Assembly (NCBI RefSeq): GCF_002081715.1 | Contig: NZ_MUKP01000006.1 | Span: 62,001 to 126,000 of the forward strand | From: Nocardia donostiensis | GTDB lineage: Bacteria > Actinomycetota > Actinomycetes > Mycobacteriales > Mycobacteriaceae | Reading direction: 5' to 3' | DNA length: 64,000 nucleotides | In this document: piece by piece, positions 44,381-53,136 of the stretch | Numbering within the stretch: position 1 is the stretch's first letter | How the letters are laid out: every line of letters begins with the position of its first letter | Translations under genes and position numbers: made by a program | Notes under the pieces: model-generated | What the model saw: only the letters and a program-made list of their open reading frames with translations | Database searches by the model: none | Told to the model about the DNA's origin: nothing

Positions 44381-44950
44381 ATGACCATCTCGAAGAACAA
44401 CGACAAAGCCCTGCTCGTCCGCCACGACGACGCCGAGACACTGGACACCATGGGCGTACGGCTCTACGCCGATCACGATATGACCGGCGGAAAGCTCAGC
44501 GCGAACCGCGCATTTCTGCCGGCCGGCGCGGACGGGCCGCCTCCGCACTACCATTCGACCTCCGCCGAGTTGTTCTACATGCTCGACGGCCGGCTGCGGG
44601 TGCTCGCCGGGGACGAGATCCACGAGATCGGCGCGGGCGACTTCCTGCTGATTCCCCCGAACATGACACACGCATGGGCGGCTCCCGCGACCTCGCCGGC
44701 GGACGTCCTGGTGGTCTTCACTCCGGGGATCGAACGTTTCGACTACTTCCGGCTGGGCGACCGTATTCGCAAGGGGCTGGCGAGCCCAGCCGAAATCCTC
44801 GACACCCAGGAGCGGTTCGACAACCACTTCGTCGACAGCCCGATCTGGCGGCAGGCCACCAAGAACGACGACCGCGTTTCGCTGGATGGCGAAGAGCACC
44901 GGGCCGAATTCCTCGCCAGCGACGTACTCCGGGCACAGCCCGGCGTGTGA
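44381..44950 (+). CDS. Cupin-domain protein
   Basis: A 189-aa single-cupin protein. GPPPHYHSTSAELFYMLDGR is cupin motif 1 with two His and Glu for metal, and GDFLLIPPNMTHAWAAPATS is motif 2 with the third His. The C-terminal 60 residues are mostly helical. It may be a quercetinase-like dioxygenase or a binding protein. AGGAGAG lies 5 bases before the ATG. An ECF41-type promoter element upstream suggests control by one of the two sigma factors. Confidence 0.85.
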   Translation: MTISKNNDKALLVRHDDAETLDTMGVRLYADHDMTGGKLSANRAFLPAGADGPPPHYHSTSAELFYMLDGRLRVLAGDEIHEIGAGDFLLIPPNMTHAWAAPATSPADVLVVFTPGIERFDYFRLGDRIRKGLASPAEILDTQERFDNHFVDSPIWRQATKNDDRVSLDGEEHRAEFLASDVLRAQPGV

Positions 44951-45279
44951 TCGACGCCAACGCTGTCGGCGACGAGTGCGTCGAGATCGAATATCTCCCC
45001 GACGGTGAGCCCGGCGTGCATCAGCGATTATTGGATGCAGCGACTGGAACACCGAGGTCTCCGTGGGTCATGTCTTCCTCCTCACCGGAAACGGTGGGGA
45101 GGAAGACATTCCGGTCCGAGGTATCGCTGCCGATCGCGAGGAAACCATCGGCCTGCTCGGCCCCAACGGCTCGGGTAAGTCCTCGGGGGCCTGTGGTGGA
45201 TATATCGGTGGCGGACTCGGTGTTGCCCGGTTTATGGTGGGCCGCGGTCGCGCCGAGGTGGCCGAAGGAGGGAAAGTCC
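44951..45279 (+). other. Eroded region with an ABC-ATPase Walker A fragment
   Basis: At about 45145-45185 one frame reads TIGLLGPNGSGKSS, the P-loop of an ABC transporter ATPase, with no other part of such a gene nearby. An earlier stretch (ANAVGDECVEIEYLPDGEPG) has coding-like composition but no family. These look like pieces left by deletion. Confidence 0.5.
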
Positions 45280-46014
45280 GTGTCCACCAAGCTGAATCAG
45301 CTCATCGCCATCGAGAAGGGCGCGAAGTCGCAGGCGAACGCAGATCTGACCGCCGCTTATCAGCGGGTGGGCAAGATCGATCTTCTGGCGGGCATTTCAC
45401 GCATGTACCGGCCGCTGGACGATATGGGCGAAGAGTTGCCGTCGGAGTCGAAGCGGGTTCAGGTGCGGGCGCGCGAGGTGATCGCCGATGTGAAGAACAC
45501 CCTGACGCGATTGTTCGATGTGACCGCGACGAAGGACACCGCCAACTGCTCGGCGAAGGCCGACCTGACGGTCGACGGCGTCACGATTGCCCGTGACCTG
45601 CCGGTCACCTACCTGCTGTTCCTGGAGAAGCAGCTGAGCGAACTGAAGAAGTTCGTCGCCAAGCTGCCGACCCTGGATCCGGCCGAGTCGTGGTCGTTCG
45701 ACGAGGTCAGCGACTGCTACGCCACCCAGCCGTCGCAGACCGTGCGGACCAAGAAAGTGCCGCGCAACCATGTGCTGGCTCCGGCCACCGAGAAGCACCC
45801 GGCGCAGGTGGAGGTGTACCACGAGGACGTTGTGGTGGGTCGTTGGACCACCACAAAGTTTTCCGGCGCACTGCCTGCGAAGGAAGTCGGTGACATCACG
45901 GAGCGACTCGGCAAGCTGCTCGACGCGGTGCGCGTCGCTCGTGAGACGGCGAATTCGACGCCCGTAACGGATGTCGAGCCGGGCCAGGCTATTCTCGGCT
46001 ATCTGTTCGGTTAG
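45280..46014 (+). CDS. DUF7873-type conserved protein
   Basis: The 244-aa soluble protein begins STKLNQLIAIEKGAKSQANA and contains KRVQVRAREVIADVKNTLTR, DVTATKDTANCSAKADLTVD, LPVTYLLFLEKQLSELKKFV and KFSGALPAKEV, a pattern I recall as DUF7873 in Streptomyces and relatives. The function is unknown. GAAGGAGGGA lies 6 bases before the GTG. A tRNA-rich segment follows about 170 bp downstream, an association seen in phage- or plasmid-derived DNA. Confidence 0.75.
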   Translation: MSTKLNQLIAIEKGAKSQANADLTAAYQRVGKIDLLAGISRMYRPLDDMGEELPSESKRVQVRAREVIADVKNTLTRLFDVTATKDTANCSAKADLTVDGVTIARDLPVTYLLFLEKQLSELKKFVAKLPTLDPAESWSFDEVSDCYATQPSQTVRTKKVPRNHVLAPATEKHPAQVEVYHEDVVVGRWTTTKFSGALPAKEVGDITERLGKLLDAVRVARETANSTPVTDVEPGQAILGYLFG

Positions 46015-46028
46015 CCGGGAACACAGAC

Positions 46029-46044
46029 TCCCCCTGCACAGGGG
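46029..46044 (+). terminator. Short perfect hairpin after the DUF7873-like gene
   Basis: CCCCCTGCACAGGGGG is a hairpin with a 6-bp stem 12 bp after the stop codon. A longer imperfect inverted repeat (GGAGCACAAACTGAA at 46048 against the complement of 46113-46132) follows it. Together they probably end transcription. Confidence 0.5.
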
Positions 46045-46181
46045 GATGGAGCACAAACTGAAATTGAAGTTCACACTGACACACCGGTAGGCGCTGCCAG
46101 GGCCTGCCGTTAAATTCAGCTTCTTGCTCCAAGCTCAACAACTCCATCGATCACACGAGGTGCGAATGTGCTGCGATGCAT

Positions 46182-46226
46182 CCCCGAGATCCGGGTTCAA
46201 GTCCCGGTGGCGGCTCTCCGTGCCGC
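46182..46226 (+). repeat. tRNA 3'-end fragment (T-arm and acceptor)
   Basis: CCGGG-TTCAAGT-CCCGG forms a perfect T-arm, followed by TGGCGGC as a possible acceptor 3' strand. No matching GCCGCCA 5' strand lies upstream, and no anticodon arm folds. It is a 3' tRNA fragment, another possible attachment-site relic, 90 bp before the tRNA-Gly. Confidence 0.45.
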
Positions 46227-46298
46227 TGTGGCGTAAAGGCAACGCGCGGGGTTACTCAACATGACGCACGCTCGCATGCTCGGCGATCACAGGTGGGG

Positions 46299-46371
46299 CA
46301 AACGATAGCTCATCTGGTAGAGCATCGGATTTCCACTCCGAGGGTAGTGGGTTCGAATCCCACTCGTTGAT
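46299..46371 (+). tRNA. tRNA-Gly(TCC), imperfect acceptor stem
   Basis: The D-arm GCTC-ATCTGGTA-GAGC, the anticodon arm TCGGA-TTTCCAC-TCCGA with anticodon TCC, a 5-base variable loop and the T-arm GTGGG-TTCGAAT-CCCAC are complete. The acceptor strands CAAACGA and TCGTTGA pair at five positions and mismatch at the two outermost. No CCA is encoded. It may be a functional minor tRNA-Gly, a mobile-element tRNA or a tRNA beginning to decay. Confidence 0.65.
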
Positions 46372-46373
46372 CA

Positions 46374-46406
46374 GGAAGGGCCGGGAAGGGTAATCCCGGC
46401 CCTTCC
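46374..46406. terminator. Perfect 13-bp hairpin after tRNA-Gly
   Basis: GGAAGGGCCGGGA (46374-46386) pairs exactly with 46394-46406 around a 7-base loop. It follows the tRNA directly and probably ends its transcript; there is no T-tract. Confidence 0.65.
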
Positions 46407-46503
46407 GCCTGTCGTTCCCTCGTTGCCGCGCTCAGCTTCTCACTGGCCGGACTCTCCCCGGTGAGGTCCCTCGTCACGCTTGCGACGAAGGAGCTCTTCC
46501 GTG

Positions 46504-47373
46504 TTATGGGCGTGGGTGGGCTTGGAACAACTGCCACATCCGGTTCAGCATGTCGGTGCGCTCCGGACCAACCGGCCAGAAATGGCTGCCGCCCTTGTAG
46601 ACGCGCCACAGTACCCGGGTGCCGGAAGCGCAGTCCCAGCGCTTGGATTCCTTGACATTGATCCCGCCGTCGGGTTGCTCGTTCTGGCACGGGCGGTTTT
46701 CCCAGCTCCAGTACATGACATGGGTGTAGGCGAGAGCCTGGTCCACCATCTCGTCCTTCTCCGAGGCGAACACTCCCCAGGAGACCGGGCGCGAGGGGAC
46801 GCAACCCGCAGGCGGGGGCGCGGGTGCGTATACCGCGCCCGAAGCGAAGATGTCCGCGTGCGTGCACGCCACGCGGGACGCCATCTGTCCACCGTTGGAG
46901 TGGCCCGAAAGATGGATGCGTTTCGGATCCACACAGTATTTCGCGCTGACGTCGGCCACCACCTTCTTGATATGGGTGATGTCATAGGCGCCCGCGCCGG
47001 CGTCCCAACCCCAACCCGAGCCCTCCGGTTTGCTGCCGCGCGGATAGACCACGATGGCCTTCTTCTGATCGGCGAACCCGCTCCAACCCGACGCGGATTC
47101 GATGCCTTGGGGGGTGCCGTAGCCGCCGTGGATGACGACCACAAGAGGCGCGCCACTGGCGGGTATTCCGGCGGGAACCCGGACGCGATAGTACCGGCCG
47201 TCGAAGTTGTCGACCTGCTTGGTGTGATTGGTCGGCGTGGTCGAACACGCGGCCGCCATGGTGTCCGGGTCTTCGTCGGCATTGGCTGGACCCGCTGCGA
47301 ATCCCACGAGTGATAGCGCCACGCATGATGCGCCGAAGAGCGCAGCCAGGCGATTAGTCAGAGAGGACGCCAC
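46504..47373 (-). CDS. Secreted polyhydroxybutyrate-depolymerase/feruloyl-esterase-like hydrolase
   Basis: A 289-aa secreted alpha/beta hydrolase of the LpqC/PHB-depolymerase type. The N-terminus is a Sec signal with AxA cleavage near residue 32 (AGPANADED). VVVIHGGYGTPQG is the oxyanion motif, IHLSGHSNGGQMASRVAC holds Ser159, and YKGGSHFWPVGPE the catalytic His. Cysteines suggest two disulfides. GGAG lies 5 bases before the GTG. Likely substrates are polyesters or feruloyl esters; not determinable here. Confidence 0.88.
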   Translation of the reverse strand: MASSLTNRLAALFGASCVALSLVGFAAGPANADEDPDTMAAACSTTPTNHTKQVDNFDGRYYRVRVPAGIPASGAPLVVVIHGGYGTPQGIESASGWSGFADQKKAIVVYPRGSKPEGSGWGWDAGAGAYDITHIKKVVADVSAKYCVDPKRIHLSGHSNGGQMASRVACTHADIFASGAVYAPAPPPAGCVPSRPVSWGVFASEKDEMVDQALAYTHVMYWSWENRPCQNEQPDGGINVKESKRWDCASGTRVLWRVYKGGSHFWPVGPERTDMLNRMWQLFQAHPRP

Positions 47374-47505
47374 AGAAACTCCTTGTGTGCGAAAAGAATT
47401 GCGATTCGCACGTTATACGAACAGTTGTGTTCGTAGAGGCGGTTCTTCCGACTGGGTGAGCGGAACCCACTGAGAGACCAGTTCAGAGGGAGCATGTGGG
47501 GCGTC

Positions 47506-48378
47506 TCAGCTTGTAGGCCCGGGTTTGCGCGCGAGGGCGCCGAGGAGTAAACGTTGCTCGATCGAGGGCAGACAGACCGGTGGCCCGTCCGGCCACCACT
47601 TGCCGGCTTCGACCAGGCCAGGGGGCAGCAGTTCCAGGCCCGCCAACATCGCGGTGATTTCCTCGCGGCTACGGAACCACCCGGAACCCAGGCTGCTCTC
47701 CACATGCCGCCGCTGCAACTCGACGGCCAACTCCTCGGCCGCACCAACGTCGCACGGGTTCCAGAAATGGGTGATCACCACATACGAGCCACCGGGTAGC
47801 AGGTCGAGGAGTCCTCGCATGACCCCGGCCGGGTCCAAGCTGTCGTCGATATGGTGCAGCAATCCGCACACCAGCACACCGACAGGGCGGGCCAGGTCGA
47901 TGCGCGCCCGCAGTTGCGGGTTGTCGAGCAGTGCGAACGGTTCCAGAACGCTGCCCCGCAGGTAAGTGCTGATCTCGTTGTCCCAGTAGGCCATTCCGTG
48001 CGCAACGCAGAGAGGATCGTTGTCGACATACACCACCGGTGCCCGGTCCGCGGTAGACCGTGCGGCGTGGCGGGGGTTGACAATCTCATGGGTAGCGCGG
48101 CCAGGGCCGTGGGTGGGCAGCCCGGCACCGATGTCGAGGAACTGGTCGATACCGGCGTGGGTGAGGTAGCGCAGGACGCGTTCCTGGAATCGACGGCCCG
48201 CGATGAGGGTATTTCGCCAGCGGGGCGCAACCGCCGTGATGCTGTCACACACGGCCCGGTCGACGTCGTAGTTGTCTTTCCCGCCCAGGGTGGCGTCGTA
48301 GACGCGGGAGATGCTGGCCCTCGTACTGTCGACCCCGACTGGATCGCGGACGCCGGGTGTCGATGAATCCTCGGTCAT
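47506..48378 (-). CDS. SAV2177-type SAM-dependent methyltransferase
   Basis: The 290-aa protein belongs to the actinobacterial group often annotated SAV2177 or DUF574. Its N-terminus RASISRVYDATLGGKDNYDV and the motif QFLDIGAGLPTHGPGRATHE are diagnostic, followed by VVYVDNDPLCVAHGMAY and GVLVCGLLHHIDDSLDP. The fold is class I methyltransferase; the substrate is unknown. The ATG at 48378 is chosen over a longer frame because the family starts there. It is a single-gene unit. Confidence 0.88.
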   Translation of the reverse strand: MTEDSSTPGVRDPVGVDSTRASISRVYDATLGGKDNYDVDRAVCDSITAVAPRWRNTLIAGRRFQERVLRYLTHAGIDQFLDIGAGLPTHGPGRATHEIVNPRHAARSTADRAPVVYVDNDPLCVAHGMAYWDNEISTYLRGSVLEPFALLDNPQLRARIDLARPVGVLVCGLLHHIDDSLDPAGVMRGLLDLLPGGSYVVITHFWNPCDVGAAEELAVELQRRHVESSLGSGWFRSREEITAMLAGLELLPPGLVEAGKWWPDGPPVCLPSIEQRLLLGALARKPGPTS

Positions 48379-48502
48379 ATGTGGGCTCCGTGGTGTAGTG
48401 GAGGGCGTAGTAGCGACGACGGTCCGCATATCTCACCGTCTCGGGGTGCTCGGCTTTCCCGCGGGCCATGACGCGGTCGACTTCGTCTTGCAGCCGGTAG
48501 GT

Positions 48503-50986
48503 TCAGCCCCGGACTGCCGCGGCGGATTCACAGCTGAGAGCACGTGCGGCAGCTGCACGGCATTCCCGCAGGTCCAGTTCCCGCACGGCCGCTTTGACGA
48601 GGGGGACCGCAGGTGGGGTGACACTCAGTTCGGTCACGCCCAGCCCGAGGAGCAGTGGTATCGCGGTGGGGTCGGCGGCGACCTCACCGCACACCGCGAC
48701 TCTGGTGTCGCCCGCACCGCGGCACACATGATCGATGAGGTGGAGTACGCCCGGGTCGAGCGGGTCCGCCAGATCTGCGACGGATTCGTTGCCCCGTTCG
48801 GTGGCAAGGGTGTACTGGGCGAGGTCGTTGGTGCCGATGCTGAAGAAGTCGACGAGCTGGGCAAAAACCGCAGCTTTCGTTGCGACTGCGGGCACTTCGA
48901 CCATGATCCCGACCTCGATGTCGATACCGGGCGGGGCTATGTCGGCGAGGAGGGCCCGGGCAGCACGCACCTCGTCGACGACGGTGACCATCGGAAACAT
49001 CACGCTCACCGGATGGTCGGCGGCTACGCGGACGATGGCCTGCAATTGGTCACGCAGGAGTTGCGGGAACGCCAGCGCGAAACGGATGCCACGCAGCCCG
49101 AGGAAAGGGTTGTGTTCCTGAGGTTGAGAAAGATATGGCAGCGGCTTGTCACCACCCACGTCCAAGGTGCGCAGGACGATCCGACGGCCCTCGAAGGACT
49201 GTGCGATCTCGCGGTATACCTGCTCCTGTTCATCGACCGACGGCGCGTGTTCACGCCCCAGGAACAGGAATTCCGTTCGCACGAGGCCGGCGAGATCGGC
49301 ACCTGCGCGCACCGCATGAGCGGCTTCGGCGACATGGCCGATATTGGCCGCGACATGCACGGTGAGACCGTCCCGCATCGTCGCTACCTGACCCGCGGTG
49401 GACTCTGCGAGCAGTCGTTGACGGCGCTGTTCGCTCGCGCGTGTCTTGAATTTCGCGAGGACGTCGGTCTCGGGATCGACAGCGAGTTCACCTGTTCCTC
49501 CGTCGAGGGCAATGATGACCCCTGCAGGGACTCGCAGGATTTCCTCACCCGCGGCGTGCACCGAGGGGATGCCCTTGGCACGGGTGATGATCGCTGCGTG
49601 TGATGTCGGGCTCCCATGCGCGAGAACGATTCCCGTGACAATTGATGGGTCGAGGCCGGAGGCCTGGGCGGGTGTCAAATCGGTGGCGAGAAGAATGCCC
49701 GGACGGCTGACGACCTCGGTGTCGTGACCGAGTAGAACAGCCAGTACTTGGTCCCGTACCGCCCGTAGGTCGGCAGCACGGGCCCGAAGGTAGGGATCTG
49801 ATAGTGCTTCGAGCTCGTCGGCGGCGGTATCGAGAGAGGATGCCCAGGCCGTGGCCGCGGAAGCGCCGTTGTCGATCCGGCGGTGTGCGTCGGCAACCAG
49901 TTCCTCGTCTTCGAGCAGCAACAGGTGGGCCTGGAAAACCTCGGGCTCGGGCGACGGCTGCTGGTGCAGACGTGCGTCTTCCGCGGCGCCGATATGGGCG
50001 CGGAGGCGATTCTTCGTGCGGGCAAGAGCGCCATTGAGCAGGTGTCGTTCGGCGCCCGGTGGCCCGCTCGGCTGATCAGGTAGCGCGATCTCTGTCAGCT
50101 CGAGTTGCCACGCCGGGCCGATCCCTATGCCGGGCGAGGCGGGCAAGGGGGCCGTTGATGCTGTCGTCGTCCCAGCGGCCGATCGTTCGGTGAGCCCGGG
50201 CTCGGTGCTTGTGTCGCGCGGAGACGAAGTGGGCGCGTCGGCGATCTTTTCGTCGAAGCGACGTTGCGCAAGTTCCACCAGTCGATTCAGTGCGACCTCG
50301 GCGTCGGGGCCTGTTGCTGTCGCTTCGATCGTGTGGCCGGTCAGTGCTCCCAGCGCCGCGATACGACTCAGGCTTCGTCCCGCTGCGGGACCGGCGCCGT
50401 TTGCCAGATTACGCAACCGGACTTCGCAGTCGAGACCACGGAGTGCGGCTACGATCCGTGATGCTGGACGTGCGTGCAGCCCGTGTTCGTTGTCGACAGT
50501 GAACGATGCGCGGGCCGAATCCGCGGCGTGCTGGTCTGCTGGTGCTGACGGCTCGGTACCGGCATCGAGACCGAGTTGAGCTCGTTTGCCCAGCAGTGCG
50601 TTTTCGGCTTCGTTCGCTGCCTCGGTCAGTGTCGCACCTCCCGCCGCCGCGACCGATGCGGCCACGAGGCCCTCGACGAGCGGGGCGGCGCACAGCTTCA
50701 CCTCGGGTGCGGTCGGCATCAGGTCGAGAGCGAGTTCGGCAGACAGGATCGCGCTGCCCAGATCCATGAGGACGAGGACACCTTCGCCGGTGTCGGCTGC
50801 GGCGATAGCGTCCGCGACGGCCAGCGCGTCGGTACCGAGGAGGGCTTTATCGTCTCCGGAGGGTTCCTCGGCGAGTCCCGCCGCGATTTCGATGCGGACT
50901 CGTTCACCGTGCAGCATCTGCGTGGCCAGATCGACGGCGGCATGCGCGAGGGGGCGACTGTGGGAGACAACGACTATTCCGATCAC
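48503..50986 (-). CDS. dhaM: DhaM: EIIA-Man/HPr/enzyme I fusion feeding dihydroxyacetone kinase
   Basis: The 827-aa fusion relays phosphate from PEP to DhaL-bound ADP. Domains in order: EIIA-Man with His9 (VVVSHSRP), HPr at about 160-245 with His171 (HGLHARPAS), and a full enzyme I from about 280: His463 in HGSPTSHAAII, then VAANIGHVAEAAHAV, RTEFLFLGREH, RTLDVGGDKPLP, VGIMVEVPAV, GTNDLAQYTLATER and CGEVAADP. E. coli DhaM has only a truncated enzyme I domain; here the PEP-binding part is complete, so the protein could work without separate PtsI and PtsH. The start overlaps the dhaL stop. Confidence 0.94.
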   Translation of the reverse strand: MIGIVVVSHSRPLAHAAVDLATQMLHGERVRIEIAAGLAEEPSGDDKALLGTDALAVADAIAAADTGEGVLVLMDLGSAILSAELALDLMPTAPEVKLCAAPLVEGLVAASVAAAGGATLTEAANEAENALLGKRAQLGLDAGTEPSAPADQHAADSARASFTVDNEHGLHARPASRIVAALRGLDCEVRLRNLANGAGPAAGRSLSRIAALGALTGHTIEATATGPDAEVALNRLVELAQRRFDEKIADAPTSSPRDTSTEPGLTERSAAGTTTASTAPLPASPGIGIGPAWQLELTEIALPDQPSGPPGAERHLLNGALARTKNRLRAHIGAAEDARLHQQPSPEPEVFQAHLLLLEDEELVADAHRRIDNGASAATAWASSLDTAADELEALSDPYLRARAADLRAVRDQVLAVLLGHDTEVVSRPGILLATDLTPAQASGLDPSIVTGIVLAHGSPTSHAAIITRAKGIPSVHAAGEEILRVPAGVIIALDGGTGELAVDPETDVLAKFKTRASEQRRQRLLAESTAGQVATMRDGLTVHVAANIGHVAEAAHAVRAGADLAGLVRTEFLFLGREHAPSVDEQEQVYREIAQSFEGRRIVLRTLDVGGDKPLPYLSQPQEHNPFLGLRGIRFALAFPQLLRDQLQAIVRVAADHPVSVMFPMVTVVDEVRAARALLADIAPPGIDIEVGIMVEVPAVATKAAVFAQLVDFFSIGTNDLAQYTLATERGNESVADLADPLDPGVLHLIDHVCRGAGDTRVAVCGEVAADPTAIPLLLGLGVTELSVTPPAVPLVKAAVRELDLRECRAAAARALSCESAAAVRG

Positions 50987-51603
50987 CGCAGCACCTCTCG
51001 TGCCGCGCGCACGAGCAGCGTCGCACTGGTCGCACCCGGGTCTTGATGGCCGACGCTGCGCTCTCCCAGGTATGAGGCACGCCCCTTGCGGGCAGGCATG
51101 AGGATTGTCGCGTCACGACCGGCCTCGGCAGCGCGGAGCGCGGCATCGAGAGACTCGGCGAAATCGGCGCCTTCACCGAGCCTTTCATCGAAGGCTTGGA
51201 CGGCCGGTGCCAGAGCGTCGTACATGGTTTTGTCGCCGGTTTCGGGCTTACCGCGTGCGACGATGCCGTCGACGCCGGCGCGGAATGCCTTGGCGAAGGT
51301 CGCCGCATCGAGGCTGTCGCTGTCGACAGCAGCGGCGAACCGGAGGAAGAAGGTGCCGTACAGCGGGCCGCTTGCGCCGCCGATGGTGCGGATCAACACC
51401 ATACCGGCCTGTTTCAGGGTTTCCGCTGGTCCACCGGGCGCCGTTTCGGTCAGCGCCGCGACGACTGCGGCGGTGCCGCGGTGGATGTTGCTGCCGTGAT
51501 CAGCGTCGCCGATCGCGGCATCGAGTTCGGTGAGCAGTTCGGCATTGTCTTCGGCCAAGGCTGCGAATGCGCTCAGCCACTGGATCGGATCGAGGTCGGT
51601 CAT
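50983..51603 (-). CDS. dhaL: DhaL, ADP-binding subunit of PEP-dependent dihydroxyacetone kinase
   Basis: The 206-aa all-helical subunit keeps ADP bound as a phosphoryl shuttle between DhaM and DhaK. ELDAAIGDADHGSNIHRG contains the Mg-ADP aspartates (Asp33 and Asp35), and IRTIGGASGPLYGTFFLR and GKPETGDKTMYDALAPA are the other conserved parts. The ATG at 51603 lies 2 bases after the dhaK stop. The stop overlaps the dhaM ATG by 4 bases. Second gene of the dhaKLM operon. Confidence 0.95.
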   Translation of the reverse strand: MTDLDPIQWLSAFAALAEDNAELLTELDAAIGDADHGSNIHRGTAAVVAALTETAPGGPAETLKQAGMVLIRTIGGASGPLYGTFFLRFAAAVDSDSLDAATFAKAFRAGVDGIVARGKPETGDKTMYDALAPAVQAFDERLGEGADFAESLDAALRAAEAGRDATILMPARKGRASYLGERSVGHQDPGATSATLLVRAAREVLR

Positions 51604-51605
51604 CG

Positions 51606-52604
51606 TCACACTCCCCAACGCAGGGCCGGCGTCTGGACCGGCGCGTCCCACAGGTTGATCAGTTCGTCGTCGACTCGGGTCAGGGTGACCGAGCATCCGG
51701 CCATGTCCAACGACGTCATATAGGGGCCGACCAAACTCCGGGCGATCTCGATTCCATGCGAGCACAGAATCCGCGAAACCTCGCCGTACATCACATACAA
51801 CTCGAGCAGAGGAGTGCCGCCCATCCCGTTGAGGAAGCAGATGATCCGGTCGCCTCGGGTGAAAGGCAGGTCGGCGAGGATCGGCTCGGTCAGCATTTCG
51901 GCGATCTCGCGCGCCGCGGCGAGCGGTGCGCGCTTACGGCCCGGTTCGCCGTGGATACCGACCCCGATCTCCACCTCGTCCGCCCCCAGGGCGAAGGTCG
52001 CCTTACCCGCTGCGGGCACCGTGCAGGAGGTCAACGCCACGCCCATGCTCCGCGAGTTCGCGTTCACCGCGCGGGCAATCGCCGAAACCTCCGGCAGGGG
52101 TCGGCCTTCGTCCGCGGCAGCACCTGCGATCTTCTCCAGAATCACGGTGGCCCCGACACCACGTCGGCCTGCGGTGTGCGAACTGTCCTGCACCGCAACG
52201 TCGTCGTCCACCACCACCGATGCGACTTCGACACCGGCTTCGGCCGCCAGTTCCGCCGCCATCTCGAAGTTCAGCACATCACCGGTGTAGTTCTTCACGA
52301 TGTGCAGGACCCCGGCCCCCGCCGCCACCGCCGTGGTGGCGGCCAGGATCTGATCGGGTACCGGAGAAGTGAATATCTCACCGGCGCAGGCGGCGTCGAG
52401 CATGCCGCGCCCGACGAATCCGGCGTGCATCGGTTCGTGCCCGGAACCACCGCCCGACACCAGACCCACTTTGCCTGCGACCGGCGCGTCGGCGCGGATG
52501 ACGATGCGGTTCTTCTCATCCACTCGGATCTCCGAATGCGCGGCCGACATCCCCGCCAGTAGATCATCAACCACATCGGCTGGTTCGTTGATGAGTTTCT
52601 TCAT
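51606..52604 (-). CDS. dhaK: DhaK, dihydroxyacetone-binding kinase subunit
   Basis: The 332-aa DhaK binds dihydroxyacetone covalently through His218 ([11 protein letters not shown]), the same number as in E. coli. [18 protein letters not shown] forms the substrate site, and [20 protein letters not shown] the adjoining strand and helix. It makes dihydroxyacetone phosphate with DhaL and DhaM. GGGAG lies 5 bases before the ATG. First gene of dhaKLM; IclR-type operators lie just upstream. Confidence 0.96.
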   Translation of the reverse strand: MKKLINEPADVVDDLLAGMSAAHSEIRVDEKNRIVIRADAPVAGKVGLVSGGGSGHEPMHAGFVGRGMLDAACAGEIFTSPVPDQILAATTAVAAGAGVLHIVKNYTGDVLNFEMAAELAAEAGVEVASVVVDDDVAVQDSSHTAGRRGVGATVILEKIAGAAADEGRPLPEVSAIARAVNANSRSMGVALTSCTVPAAGKATFALGADEVEIGVGIHGEPGRKRAPLAAAREIAEMLTEPILADLPFTRGDRIICFLNGMGGTPLLELYVMYGEVSRILCSHGIEIARSLVGPYMTSLDMAGCSVTLTRVDDELINLWDAPVQTPALRWGV

Positions 52605-52664
52605 TCCCACTCCCTTCGGGAAGACGCGGTGGCCGCTATAGGTGATAGACACTGCGGTGTGCCG

Positions 52665-52695
52665 TGTCGAATAACATTCGACATTGTCGAATGTT
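52665..52695. promoter_or_regulatory. Overlapping palindromic operators before dhaK
   Basis: Three TGTCGAAT/ATTCGACA half-sites alternate in orientation at 52665-52672, 52676-52683 and 52685-52692. The outer pair of the second set extends to a perfect 11-bp palindrome (AACATTCGACA at 52673, centre 52684). They lie 61-91 bp upstream of dhaK and are the likely binding site of the IclR regulator at 53137. Confidence 0.75.
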
Positions 52696-52744
52696 AGCTC
52701 TGGCCTTTCAGTGTTGTCCACACCACAACCAGCGGTCGACTCCC

Positions 52745-53052
52745 CCCGGCCGACGCTGCGCGAGCGCCACTTTCGACATGTGGCCGCAGCGGATTGCACC
52801 GCCGAACAGGCCGGAACGCGTCGCCGAGGGAACTTGCCCGGCGGGCCGGCGCCAGCGTCACAGCCGGATTGATGCACGCCCTGAACCCAAGTACACCGTC
52901 GCAGCCACGACTACCCCGAAGGGCAGCGAGATGATGCCGAGGTCGGCCATGGCGAGAGGTGTAACCCCGTTGATAATGAGCATCGCCGGGACCGCCCCGA
53001 CGCCGATGAAAACAAGGAATGCCGTGCCGAGCACTTCTGCCGCGAATCGTTG
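52745..53052 (-). pseudogene. MIP/aquaporin (glycerol-facilitator-like) channel remnant
   Basis: From about 53049 one frame reads RFAAEVLGTAFLVFIGVGAV, PAMLIINGVTPLAMADLGII and [13 protein letters not shown], the first two spans of a MIP channel. After a frame change [20 protein letters not shown] supplies the first NPA motif. Spans 3 to 6 and the second NPA are missing. It lies between dhaK and iclR, the usual place for a glycerol or dihydroxyacetone facilitator. Confidence 0.75.
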
Positions 53053-53136
53053 CGGCGTTCACGAAGCCTCCAAAGGGAACCTCAAAACTGTCGTGAGATT
53101 TTCGATAATCTCGAATGAGGTTCGTAGAATACGAGG

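Noticed and set aside
45063..45190. ABC transporter gene suggested by a Walker A motif
   Set aside because: Only the P-loop is present; signature, Walker B and permease sequences are missing, so it is recorded only as a fragment.
46310..46867. Minus-strand frame containing RVGFEPTTLGVEIRCSTR
   Set aside because: It is the complement of the tRNA-Gly gene and then antisense to the start-proximal part of the intergenic region and esterase.
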